From Tepidiphilus sp. J10 (GTDB taxonomy: Bacteria > Pseudomonadota > Gammaproteobacteria > Burkholderiales > Thiobacillaceae), in the NCBI GenBank assembly GCA_945897955.1, contig CAMDGQ010000001.1, positions 73,373-137,372 of the forward strand: DNA of 64,000 nt. Direction: 5' to 3'. The position numbers and the translations under genes were made by a program. Positions 50,190-57,390 of this stretch are shown here, in pieces (position 1 is the first letter of the stretch; every line of letters starts with the position of its first letter). The notes under the pieces were generated by a model that did no database searches, had not been told where the DNA came from, and saw nothing but the letters and a program-made list of their open reading frames with translations.

Positions 50190-50423
50190 ATGCTTACCTG
50201 GATCATTGCTACCCTTGTTTTCCTTGCCCTGCTTGCCTTCCCGCCCACACGATCGGTGATGGCTTGGTTCCTTGATGTGCCAGGGAAGTTGCTTTTTCAG
50301 TGGGTGCTGTTCTTGGTTTTGCGACTGTTTCAGGCGCACATGGTTGTGGTACGCAACCTGCTGTTGCCACGTGCAGCCATTTTCCCAACATTGGAGAGCA
50401 AGGATCGAGTGAGGAGGGAGTGA
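50190..50423 (+). CDS. Small membrane protein, end of transfer operon 2
   Basis: 77 residues with two hydrophobic segments (WIIATLVFLALLAFP and FQWVLFLVLRLFQAHMVVV) and a basic end. Not recognised. It is the last plus-strand gene before the minus-strand control region. Confidence 0.55.
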   Translation: MLTWIIATLVFLALLAFPPTRSVMAWFLDVPGKLLFQWVLFLVLRLFQAHMVVVRNLLLPRAAIFPTLESKDRVRRE

Positions 50424-50695
50424 CATTCTGCACCAATGCCTGCTTCTCAGCGGGACGCTGACTTCCCTGCTTGGCCTGTTACGGGGATCTATCGGCAAAC
50501 TGCCTCCGCTCGTCCTTGCTGCAGAGCCGCCACCTGAGCGGCTGCTGCACTTCGAGACCAGCCAGATCGCCAATTCCCGCTGATCGGCCTAAGCTGACTG
50601 TGGGATTTACTCAAAACATGACGGCTCAGTGACTTAAAGCGGTCCTACCAGGCGTCTACGGAAGCTGGGCTGATTCAGAATGAATTTCGTCGTGC
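50424..50695. other. Convergent intergenic stretch without a supported gene
   Basis: About 270 bases between operon 2 and the ImmA-like gene. Short frames only. No clear terminator seen. Confidence 0.45.
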
Positions 50696-51547
50696 TTATT
50701 CATCGTCCTCATCTTCTTCGGGGATGTCGTCGATGTAAAGCATGATTACCTTGTAACCATCATTTTGGTACAAGGTTTGCTCCAGAATTCTGTCTGGCAA
50801 GCTAGGACCTCGCTCATCAGACAGCCAGACTATCCCATCAAGCTCTTCCATCTCTCCGATTCCGTCGCCGTTGTCTCGGGACGACGACTGCTTTGGAAGC
50901 GGCTGGCCTTTTCTGACATTGAGTAGGTAAGGAAACTCAGAACCCTTCGCCCAATATCTGACGGTGTCCTTATGTGAGAAAACGAATGCCACCGGATAGT
51001 CAGAAAGATTCAAAAATCTGCGTGTTGTGGCTTCGATGCTTGAGTCAAAGTGTGCCGCCAGCTTAACTACCTGCTCGATATCTGGCTCTCCGGCTGCCCG
51101 CTGTAATTTCTTGAACGCTGCTGTAGGCATCAATAATTCCGATGCAAAAGCGTTGGCTTCTGCTTCCATTTCAATGCCCCTAGCGGAGCTAGGAACAGCA
51201 GACGAGTCTCGTATGTTTTCGGAAGTGCAGGAAAACTCAAGCTGCCGATGCCACGGGAGCAGGTAGTGGCCTAGCTCGTGCCCGATGGTGAATCTGCGGC
51301 GTTGCGGGTTTGCATTCGCCTTCACCAGAATGATCCCCTGAGATTTCTCAGGATTGGTCATGAGCATTCCCTCGAAGCCCTCGGTGACTAACTCCCCAAT
51401 GCGCTGGATGCCGGCAACCTCTGCCAATTCTTCGAGTGGAATCGGATAAGGCATGTTCGGATTCTGGCGCAGAATTTCATCAACGATTTCGACCGGCCGG
51501 ACCTTACCATCCAGCTCCATCAAGTCGAGGGAAATGCTCGAAGTCAC
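50696..51547 (-). CDS. ImmA/IrrE-type metallopeptidase
   Basis: 283 residues. The zinc site HELGHYLLPWH lies near residues 89-99, with a third acidic ligand expected in the following EAEANAFASELL helix. It begins exactly where the XRE gene ends (ATGA overlap). In ICEBs1-type elements ImmA cleaves the repressor ImmR in response to DNA damage and so starts transfer. The C-terminal part (about 190-283) is unlike ICEBs1 ImmA and may sense another signal. Confidence 0.88.
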   Translation of the reverse strand: MTSSISLDLMELDGKVRPVEIVDEILRQNPNMPYPIPLEELAEVAGIQRIGELVTEGFEGMLMTNPEKSQGIILVKANANPQRRRFTIGHELGHYLLPWHRQLEFSCTSENIRDSSAVPSSARGIEMEAEANAFASELLMPTAAFKKLQRAAGEPDIEQVVKLAAHFDSSIEATTRRFLNLSDYPVAFVFSHKDTVRYWAKGSEFPYLLNVRKGQPLPKQSSSRDNGDGIGEMEELDGIVWLSDERGPSLPDRILEQTLYQNDGYKVIMLYIDDIPEEDEDDE

Positions 51548-51864
51548 TATTTCTTGCCCTTCAAAACTTCCATCATTTGCTTGAGTGTTTCTTGGTCTCG
51601 ATGGTCGAGCGACTTTAAATCTCTGTAGAACACCATCGCCTCATCATCGGCTGTCGTTCCTTCACGGTTTGGGTCGATGAGGTAGTCCACGGTAACTTTG
51701 AAGTGGTCTGCAAGTTTTCGTAGCAGATCAGCCGAAGGGTTCGAACTCTTGCCTTTCTCAAGCTCCCATATATGCGTTTTTGTTACGCCTACGATGTCTG
51801 CTGTCTGTTGCAGCGACTCTCCCTTTCTCATGCGAAGCTCATTGAGTTTGGCTCCGAGGGACAT
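51547..51864 (-). CDS. XRE-family repressor (ImmR-like)
   Basis: 105 residues from ATG 51864. HTH in LNELRMRKGESLQQTADIVGVTKTHIWELEKGKS and a short C-terminal tail (DHRDQETLKQMMEVLKG). Forms an operon with the ImmA-type protease, so repressor inactivation by proteolysis is likely. Divergent from the DUF2188 and ubiquitin-like genes, with an inverted repeat between (51921-51988). I rejected a longer start at 51969 because it lacks a ribosome site and reads into the operator. Confidence 0.9.
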   Translation of the reverse strand: MSLGAKLNELRMRKGESLQQTADIVGVTKTHIWELEKGKSSNPSADLLRKLADHFKVTVDYLIDPNREGTTADDEAMVFYRDLKSLDHRDQETLKQMMEVLKGKK

Positions 51865-51920
51865 GACATTACTCCTGTGTCTTGCGTTAGAGCTAACCCC
51901 CGCCAGCCGGGAGCGCACTC

Positions 51921-51988
51921 CGTAAGATACACCCGAACAAAAATGTTGAACAGGGGTTGAACTTTTCAAGCGTTAGGTATATCTTACG
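51921..51988. promoter_or_regulatory. Divergent operator region of the XRE/ImmA pair
   Basis: A 13-base inverted repeat with one mismatch: CGTAAGATACACC at 51921-51933 and GGTATATCTTACG at 51976-51988, arms 42 bases apart. GTTGAAC is repeated in between. The XRE repressor is the likely binder, and it could control both directions. Confidence 0.7.
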
Positions 51989-52038
51989 ATTGTGGGGTGA
52001 CAAATACGGACGCCCATCCACCTGTTCTGGAGATTGAA

Positions 52039-52263
52039 ATGACGAAAAGAAATCAACATGTAGTGCCGCATGATGGCGGTTGGGCAGTAAAGGGCGCTGG
52101 CTCAGAACGAGCGACTGTGGTCGTCGACACACAGAAGGAAGCCATTGACCGTGCGCGTGATATTGCTCGGAACCAAGGCACCGAATTGCTTGTTCATGGC
52201 CGTGATGGACGTATTCGTGAGCGTGATAGCCACGGTGGCGATCCGTTTCCCCCAAAGGGATAA
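52039..52263 (+). CDS. DUF2188-family small protein
   Basis: 74 residues from ATG 52039 (GGAG site). HVVPHDGGWAVKGAGSERAT, TQKEAIDRARDIARNQGTELLVHGRDGRI and the ending RDSHGGDP match DUF2188, a small domain of unknown function with the same motif order. First gene of the plus-strand accessory set, 45 bases before the ubiquitin-like gene. Confidence 0.85.
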   Translation: MTKRNQHVVPHDGGWAVKGAGSERATVVVDTQKEAIDRARDIARNQGTELLVHGRDGRIRERDSHGGDPFPPKG

Positions 52264-52308
52264 ACATGAACAGCAGCAAAAACATTATCCAGTGATGAAA
52301 GGCAAATC

Positions 52309-52563
52309 ATGACTCAGCAAGAACACAAGCCGCACGAGGATTTCCAGATTTTCGTGAACACCAACCCCTATAAAGTGCCGGGACCTCGTATCGCCTTCGA
52401 GCAGGTTCTGGCACTTGATAACATTCCGACCGGTGGTACGGACCTCGGTCTGTTTGATGTTAGTTGGAAGCACGGCAACAATGTAGGCACCCTGACTCCG
52501 GGCCAGTCCGTGGATTTGCAGAATGGGATGAAGTTCGATGCAGGCAAATCAAACCGCTCCTAA
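52309..52563 (+). CDS. Ubiquitin-like protein (multiubiquitin family, single domain)
   Basis: 84 residues. FQIFVNTNPYKVPGPRIAFE, then QVLALDNIP and a late GTLTPGQSVDLQNGMKFDAG show the beta-grasp pattern of the bacterial multiubiquitin family. It has one domain only and lacks a C-terminal diglycine, ending in KSNRS. Known bacterial ubiquitin-like operons link such proteins to E1-like enzymes in conjugation. The start overlaps nothing; the end overlaps the ThiF gene by 26 bases. Confidence 0.85.
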   Translation: MTQQEHKPHEDFQIFVNTNPYKVPGPRIAFEQVLALDNIPTGGTDLGLFDVSWKHGNNVGTLTPGQSVDLQNGMKFDAGKSNRS

Positions 52564-53713
52564 TCCAGATTTGCAGCGCCTGGTCGATGATGGCTTTCAC
52601 GTTAGTCGTGAAGGCCAGCACTTGGTCATCCATCGCGTTCCATATGTAACCAAGGATCGCACGGTCGACTATTGCTCGCTCATTTCGACTTACTGCGAGC
52701 ACGAAGTCGCAGCGGGACAGATTACCGATCACACGGTGTTTGTTGTTGGTGAGATACCTTATAGAGACGATGGGGTCTCACTGGAGGCAGCTATGGTCGC
52801 TAATTCCAGCAAGCAGATCATCGCGGGCCGGTCGGTAGGGTGCCAACTTTCATACAAGACGGAACCGCTCGGCGCCATGTTGGCCAATTACTGTAGCAAG
52901 ATGACGCATTACGTGCGCAAACTAGGTAGTTATGTTGAGGCCATCGATGCCTCTGCCAATGTGCGTGGGATTGGTAGTTTCTCTGCGCGGACGGTGCCTT
53001 CCGTTTTTCATTTTCCTAACGGTAGCAGTGCTCGTGCGGGACTAGAGGCATACGAGCAGAAACTGGAACTACAGAAGGTCGCAATTGTTGGCCTTGGCGG
53101 TACAGGTTCATTTCTTCTAGATGGGTTGGCCAAAACACCGGTGAAGGAAATCCTTCTTTACGATCACGATATCTTGGAACCGCATAACGCCTTCCGTTTT
53201 CCTAGCGCACTACCCATGGACATCGTGTTCAGCCGGAAAAAGAAGACCGATATACTGGCGGACATCTACAGCCAATTCCGCTCAGGGGTAATTAGTCATC
53301 CGGAGCGAGTCACTGAAGCAAACGTGCACGAGCTAGATCATTGCCAATTTGTCTTCATTGCTGTCGATCATGGTCCCTCTCGAGATCTCGTCGCTCGGCA
53401 CTTGGTTGCACGAGGCATACCGTTTATTGATGTCGGTATTGGGATCGACAAGAGAACTGACACGCTCAAGTTGCACGCCCGAGCGCGCGTTACACTGATT
53501 ACACCGAGTACCGCACACTTGATCGATACACTCCCAGTTGCCGACGATGCGGATGAAGCGGTTTACGGCAATATCCAACTATCCGAGCTTAACGCGCTTA
53601 ATGCTAATTTGGCCCTTATCCGGTACAAACAGCACCTGCAGTTCTTTACCGATGAAGTAAATCCTAGCGTAATAAATTACAAATGCTCTTGGAGTCAGTG
53701 CGTCACACAATGA
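52538..53713 (+). CDS. ThiF/E1-like adenylation enzyme of a ubiquitin-like operon
   Basis: 391 residues from ATG 52538. The N-terminal 170 residues are a separate domain (DUF6791-like pattern with VDYCSLISTYC and an inner cysteine). The ThiF fold begins near 180: VAIVGLGGTGSFLLD (GxGGxG) near 183, LLYDHDILEPHNAFR and a second core with DEAVYGNIQLSELNALNA. The C-terminus ends CSWSQCVTQ. It would adenylate the C-terminus of the ubiquitin-like protein and pass it on by thioester. Catalytic cysteine not pinned; several candidates. Confidence 0.85.
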   Translation: MQANQTAPNPDLQRLVDDGFHVSREGQHLVIHRVPYVTKDRTVDYCSLISTYCEHEVAAGQITDHTVFVVGEIPYRDDGVSLEAAMVANSSKQIIAGRSVGCQLSYKTEPLGAMLANYCSKMTHYVRKLGSYVEAIDASANVRGIGSFSARTVPSVFHFPNGSSARAGLEAYEQKLELQKVAIVGLGGTGSFLLDGLAKTPVKEILLYDHDILEPHNAFRFPSALPMDIVFSRKKKTDILADIYSQFRSGVISHPERVTEANVHELDHCQFVFIAVDHGPSRDLVARHLVARGIPFIDVGIGIDKRTDTLKLHARARVTLITPSTAHLIDTLPVADDADEAVYGNIQLSELNALNANLALIRYKQHLQFFTDEVNPSVINYKCSWSQCVTQ

Positions 53714-54171
53714 AGACCAAAGCCATTAGGCCTGAGTTTGTCACGCAGTTCCCTGCTGTCTTTGAGCAGGGGGTGCTCTACATCAGCGAAGAATTCGAAA
53801 CGGCTGGACACTTGTGTTGTTGCGGCTGCGGGGAAAAGGTCATAACACCGCTGAATCCGGCTAAGTGGCGATTACGCAAGGAAGGGCGCACCGTCAGCCT
53901 ATCACCCTCGATCGGTAACTGGAACTATGCCTGCAAGTCGCACTACTTAATTACCAAAAACAAAGTGATTGAGGCTGGCCAGTTGGATGCCGCAAAAATC
54001 AAAACCGTGCAACGCCGAGATAGGCGAGATATGGATCGTTACGTTTCTATAGTCAATGCTCGTGCAGGCCAATCGACTGAAAAGGCTCCAGAACCGCCGA
54101 CAAAAGTGGTACCGGAGAAAAGCCTCTTTTCTGAACTCGTCACGTTCTTGAGGAACTGGTGGAAAACATGA
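53710..54171 (+). CDS. DUF6527-type zinc protein of the ubiquitin-like operon
   Basis: 153 residues from ATG 53710, overlapping the ThiF stop. LCCCGCGEKVITPL near residue 35 and ACKSHYLITKN near residue 76 match DUF6527, with a CxC cluster and CxSHY motif that look like a metal site or a reactive cysteine. DUF6527 genes accompany E1-like genes in bacterial ubiquitin-like operons; an E2-like or partner role is inferred. Confidence 0.75.
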   Translation: MKTKAIRPEFVTQFPAVFEQGVLYISEEFETAGHLCCCGCGEKVITPLNPAKWRLRKEGRTVSLSPSIGNWNYACKSHYLITKNKVIEAGQLDAAKIKTVQRRDRRDMDRYVSIVNARAGQSTEKAPEPPTKVVPEKSLFSELVTFLRNWWKT

Positions 54172-54251
54172 AGGGGCGACTAAGTTATCGCCGCCGGTGC
54201 CGGGAATAGCCTCAGGCTAATATGTTCGCCCAATTGTCTGGGAGGTGGTTG

Positions 54252-54833
54252 ATGAAGGTTGCTCTTCGGCAGGTTCAAGGCCCATGGGACGCGTGTTGGA
54301 TACTGGACAAGCATACGCTCAACAGTCAATACCTCGGCGATGACGCCTACGGGCACCCGAGGTTCGAGACAACGCGCACCGAGGTTGGCGAAGCGACCTA
54401 TCAACTGAAATACAAGCACGACTGGGATCAGGTGCACCCGCTTGCCCAGGCTATCGCAGATCACATATTCCCGAAGCTTGACAACGTCGGCTTCATCCTA
54501 CCCATGCCCGCCACCGCTGTCAGGCCACGACAACCGGTTGCAGAAGTGGCCGAAGCACTGGGTAAGATTGTTAACACGCCAGTGTTTATGGACACGCTGC
54601 GCAAAGCGAGCAACGGTAAATCCCTCAAGGACCTCCATACGAAGGAAGAGAAAATCGACGCTATCGGCGACAGCATCACCGTGAACAACCAGATCACAAA
54701 CGAAGGCGCTTGGAATGTCCTAGTTGTGGATGATCTGTACCACACTGGAGCTTCTATGGAGGCTGCGTGTAAAGTCTTGCGTCTGTACCCGAAGGTCAAG
54801 AAGATCTACTTTTCCGCCCTGACCTGGAGATAG
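54252..54833 (+). CDS. Phosphoribosyltransferase-like protein
   Basis: 193 residues from ATG 54252, with a GGGAGGT site. The PRTase signature VLVVDDLYHTGASMEAACKVL near residues 155-175 is intact, and FILPMPATAVRPRQPV is a typical ComF-like segment. The N-terminus lacks a ComF zinc ribbon. Paired with the SLOG gene that starts 4 bases later. The substrate is unknown. Confidence 0.8.
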   Translation: MKVALRQVQGPWDACWILDKHTLNSQYLGDDAYGHPRFETTRTEVGEATYQLKYKHDWDQVHPLAQAIADHIFPKLDNVGFILPMPATAVRPRQPVAEVAEALGKIVNTPVFMDTLRKASNGKSLKDLHTKEEKIDAIGDSITVNNQITNEGAWNVLVVDDLYHTGASMEAACKVLRLYPKVKKIYFSALTWR

Positions 54834-54836
54834 ATA

Positions 54837-55403
54837 GTGGGAACGACCGTCTTCATAGCTGGATCGATGAATATCAAAAACCTTGATGCCAAGGTCATAG
54901 AGCGTATCGACAACATAGTTTCAAAGGGCTTTGACGTGGTCGTGGGCGATGCGGACGGTGCCGACACCTCCATACAGCGGCACCTATTCAGCCTGGGTGA
55001 CGCGAAGACCACGGTGTTCTGCAGTGGAAGTCGACCGCGCAACAACGTTGGAGACTGGCCAATCCACGTCGTTGAGACCACTCACGCGGAGGGTACTCGT
55101 GCGTTCTTCACTGCCAAGGACATCAAGATGGCTGAGGCAGCTGACTACGGCCTGATGATTTGGGACACCAAGAGTACGGGCACCTTGAGCAACGTGCTTG
55201 AGCTCCTTGCACGCAAGAAGAAGTCTGTCGTGTTTGTCAACAAGGCCAAATTGTTCAAGAACGTCGGCGATGTGAATCAGCTTGAGGAACTGGTCGCTTA
55301 CATGTCAGAGGTGGCTAGGCGCAAGGCCGAAGACAAGATTAAGCTCACGGAGCGCATCGAGGCATTGAAGCACGAGCAGGTGCAGGTGCAGTTGTTTGCA
55401 TAG
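54837..55403 (+). CDS. SLOG-domain nucleotide-sensing protein
   Basis: 188 residues from GTG 54837. FIAGSMNIKNLDAKVIERID and VVVGDADGADTSIQRHLF are the SLOG (Rossmann, DprA/YpsA-like) pattern for binding or breaking down a nucleotide. A late helix with KKKSVVFVNKAKLF completes it. SLOG proteins accompany phosphoribosyltransferases in systems thought to use nucleotide signals. Probably co-transcribed with the PRTase. Confidence 0.75.
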   Translation: MGTTVFIAGSMNIKNLDAKVIERIDNIVSKGFDVVVGDADGADTSIQRHLFSLGDAKTTVFCSGSRPRNNVGDWPIHVVETTHAEGTRAFFTAKDIKMAEAADYGLMIWDTKSTGTLSNVLELLARKKKSVVFVNKAKLFKNVGDVNQLEELVAYMSEVARRKAEDKIKLTERIEALKHEQVQVQLFA

Positions 55404-55784
55404 GCGATAAGCAATCGTTCCGAAGGAACTATGGCCCACGCCCGCTTACCTCTTCATTGCCGACGTAGACGGCTTCGATTGCCAAAGTCCGTTCAGGCCG
55501 AAGGGGAGCCAGTCAGTTGTTGCTCTGTGCGACCGCTCTAATCGGTTACCTGCCTGAGAACCGCCAAAGCGGCGAATGACTCCAGGGGCCGCACGTCAAA
55601 TATCTCAGTTTCCAACGTGATCAGACTGCATTGGCCACAACACGCAGATAGCCTCGTTGTGATTGCTGGTGATCTGGTTTCTTACACTCCGCTGCAACAC
55701 CTACTCCTCCTTGAAACCTGTGCTCGGCATCCGTCGAGCTCAACCATCGTGTCCGACTAGGGACACAACTTCAAGGAGAGCACC
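55404..55784. other. Long regulatory leader before the SSB-tailed gene
   Basis: About 380 bases with no supported gene. It contains an inverted repeat GTGTCC/GGACAC at 55749-55766, close to a GGAGAG ribosome site, and a CCGC/GCGG hairpin. It may hold a regulated promoter, or simply decayed sequence. Confidence 0.45.
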
Positions 55785-56558
55785 ATGGGCATCACTAACA
55801 CCACCAACGAAGTTTCCAGCACTAATGTTCGCTACAGCGCCTTTCTCGGGATGCTGTACGTCAGCAGTGCGGAGAACGAGGCCCTTATCAAGGAAGCCAA
55901 AATCCATGCTGGAGGCGAATCGGAAGTCAAGAAGGGCTTCCAGGGCAACAAGGGAGATTCCCCTTCAGCCAAGGCCATAGCCCTCCTTCGCGAGAAGGGC
56001 GTCACACCCTGCAAGGTCTCTGGCGTTTTAACCAGCGCTCGGGTTATAGAGCGGGATGTTGAAGGTCGTAAGACCCCGTACCTGAACGTGTCGCTCAAGG
56101 ACGAGGACGGTCGCTATTACATCTCAATTGCCTTGGCCCAGTCCGGCGCCCAAATGCTGGCCCGCAAGATGGTGAACGCTGAACCCGGTGTCGAAACCGA
56201 GATCATGATGTTCGCCACCTACGGCCAGAAAGAGGGGGCTTCCCGTGCGTATGCCAACCACGGTGCCACCGTGCGCCAGCATGGCAAGGAAGTAGTCTCG
56301 CTTGATCCAAAGGACAGCCTTGTGCCACAAGTCAACGCGGCGACGAAGGCCCTGAAGGATGCAGGCGTGGACGACAAGGAAACCATCGGCAAGCGTCGCC
56401 AGGCGGTCGAACTTCAGTTCCATCTTGGTCTCATGACCGAGGTCGAGAAGAAGTTCACTGACTTCTATGCCAGCCGGGAGATTCCCGCCAATGGTCACGA
56501 CGCTGGAACGGATGAGGTTCCTTTCGATGACGATGATGGTGATGGGATCCCGTTTTAG
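55785..56558 (+). CDS. Single-strand-binding-like protein with acidic tail
   Basis: 257 residues. The core (about 60-150) has a strand pattern with KVSGVLTSARVIERD, PYLNVSLKDEDGRYYISIALAQSG and MMFATYGQKEGASRAY, like an OB fold. The end DDDDGDGIPF copies the SSB C-terminal tip that recruits repair proteins. Element replication or transfer of single strands is a natural role. Last gene of the element before the tRNA junction. Confidence 0.6.
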   Translation: MGITNTTNEVSSTNVRYSAFLGMLYVSSAENEALIKEAKIHAGGESEVKKGFQGNKGDSPSAKAIALLREKGVTPCKVSGVLTSARVIERDVEGRKTPYLNVSLKDEDGRYYISIALAQSGAQMLARKMVNAEPGVETEIMMFATYGQKEGASRAYANHGATVRQHGKEVVSLDPKDSLVPQVNAATKALKDAGVDDKETIGKRRQAVELQFHLGLMTEVEKKFTDFYASREIPANGHDAGTDEVPFDDDDGDGIPF

Positions 56559-56584
56559 ATCCCTGAATCCTGTACTACCCCGAT

Positions 56585-56617
56585 CCCGCCTGGTCTCTGA
56601 CCGGCGGGGTTTTTTTG
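56585..56617 (+). terminator. Terminator after the SSB-tailed gene
   Basis: CCCGCC/GGCGGG stem with a short loop, followed by seven T residues. Marks the last transcript end of the element. Confidence 0.85.
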
Positions 56618-56716
56618 TCTAAACATCGCCTGGGAAACCGCATATAATCTAGCCGAACCCATGCTATTTTGTTTAGACAAATATCGCCTAACTTGTTGAT
56701 TATTAAAGTTTGCAAA

Positions 56717-56766
56717 TGTGCATGGGGTGCAGGGGGTCGGAAGTTCGAGTCTTCTCGCCCCGACCA
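56717..56766 (+). tRNA. 3' half of a tRNA-Pro(GGG) gene, element attachment junction (attR-like)
   Basis: Reading 5' to 3': anticodon loop ATGGGGT at 56722-56728, 3' anticodon stem GCAGG, variable GGGTC, T-arm GGAAG-TTCGAGT-CTTCT, acceptor strand CGCCCCG, A, CCA (to 56766). The 5' half (D-arm and 5' acceptor) is absent upstream, where AT-rich sequence begins. This is the usual product of integration into a tRNA 3' end, leaving the intact gene at the other junction. The gene fragment is not functional by itself. Confidence 0.85.
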
Positions 56767-56793
56767 AACAAAATCAAGCACTTAGCAGAAAAT

Positions 56794-56819
56794 AAAAAGC
56801 CGAAGAAATTCGGCTTTTT
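56794..56819 (+). terminator. Original terminator of the tRNA-Pro locus
   Basis: AAAAGCCGAA/TTCGGCTTTT stem with a GAAA loop and T tail, 28 bases after the CCA. It would have ended the intact tRNA-Pro transcript before insertion. Confidence 0.85.
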
Positions 56820-56844
56820 CCATTTTGGAGCGAACGTGGGAACA

Positions 56845-57120
56845 TTATTCAGGCTTGTTCCCAAATCTGCTTCCGCCGCTTGACCGCCATCGCCCATTGC
56901 GCGGGGTTAGTTCAGCCAGGCACAGGTTTTCGTCGATCTCGATCAGCTCGGTTAATAGGCGCAGCGTCACGAAAGCATGTCCAGCACACCCACGTGCCGT
57001 GAGCGGATCACAGGCGAGGGCAGCCAGCAGTCGGGCATCCAGATCATTGTCAGGAATGATCGTTAGATAGCGATCCTGGTGCTGGGCCACTGCCATCCCC
57101 TCCGGATTTACCATGGCCAA
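56845..57120 (-). CDS. Small protein of unknown function next to the junction
   Basis: 91 residues with a plausible composition (QDRYLTIIPDNDLDARLLAAL and FVTLRLLTELIEIDENLCLA), but no recognised family. No strong ribosome site. It may be chromosomal or a shadow frame; confidence is low. Confidence 0.4.
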   Translation of the reverse strand: MAMVNPEGMAVAQHQDRYLTIIPDNDLDARLLAALACDPLTARGCAGHAFVTLRLLTELIEIDENLCLAELTPRNGRWRSSGGSRFGNKPE

Positions 57121-57340
57121 TCTGTCAGACCGGCCTCATATCCTGAAGATATTCAAGGCGATCGATCAGCGCGGTCGATTCGTTCGCCGGCACTGCAACA
57201 AGGTCGGCTTTCCTTCCTGTTCTGTGAATTGAGTGGTCTTTTGGATACGTCTCCTCGAGGGGGCAAGAAATGACGAATGTTGGAAGCCGGATAGGAATAT
57301 TGATGTACGAGCGGGATCGGTGCGACCTGTATAGGATTCA
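57121..57340. other. Intergenic region between the junction and hupT
   Basis: About 220 bases without a supported gene, leading into a short tRNA-like arm and the hydrogenase genes. Confidence 0.45.
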
Positions 57341-57365
57341 CCCAGTTCAATCCTGGGCCGCACGA
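57341..57365 (+). other. T-arm-like fragment of a possible decayed tRNA
   Basis: CCCAG-TTCAATC-CTGGG is a perfect 5-bp stem with a canonical TTCRANY loop, followed by CCGCACG and A as an acceptor-like end. No matching 5' strand is seen. It could be a tRNA remnant from an older integration or chance. Confidence 0.3.
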
Positions 57366-57390
57366 CTCAAGCGCCGTCATCCCTCAACCC

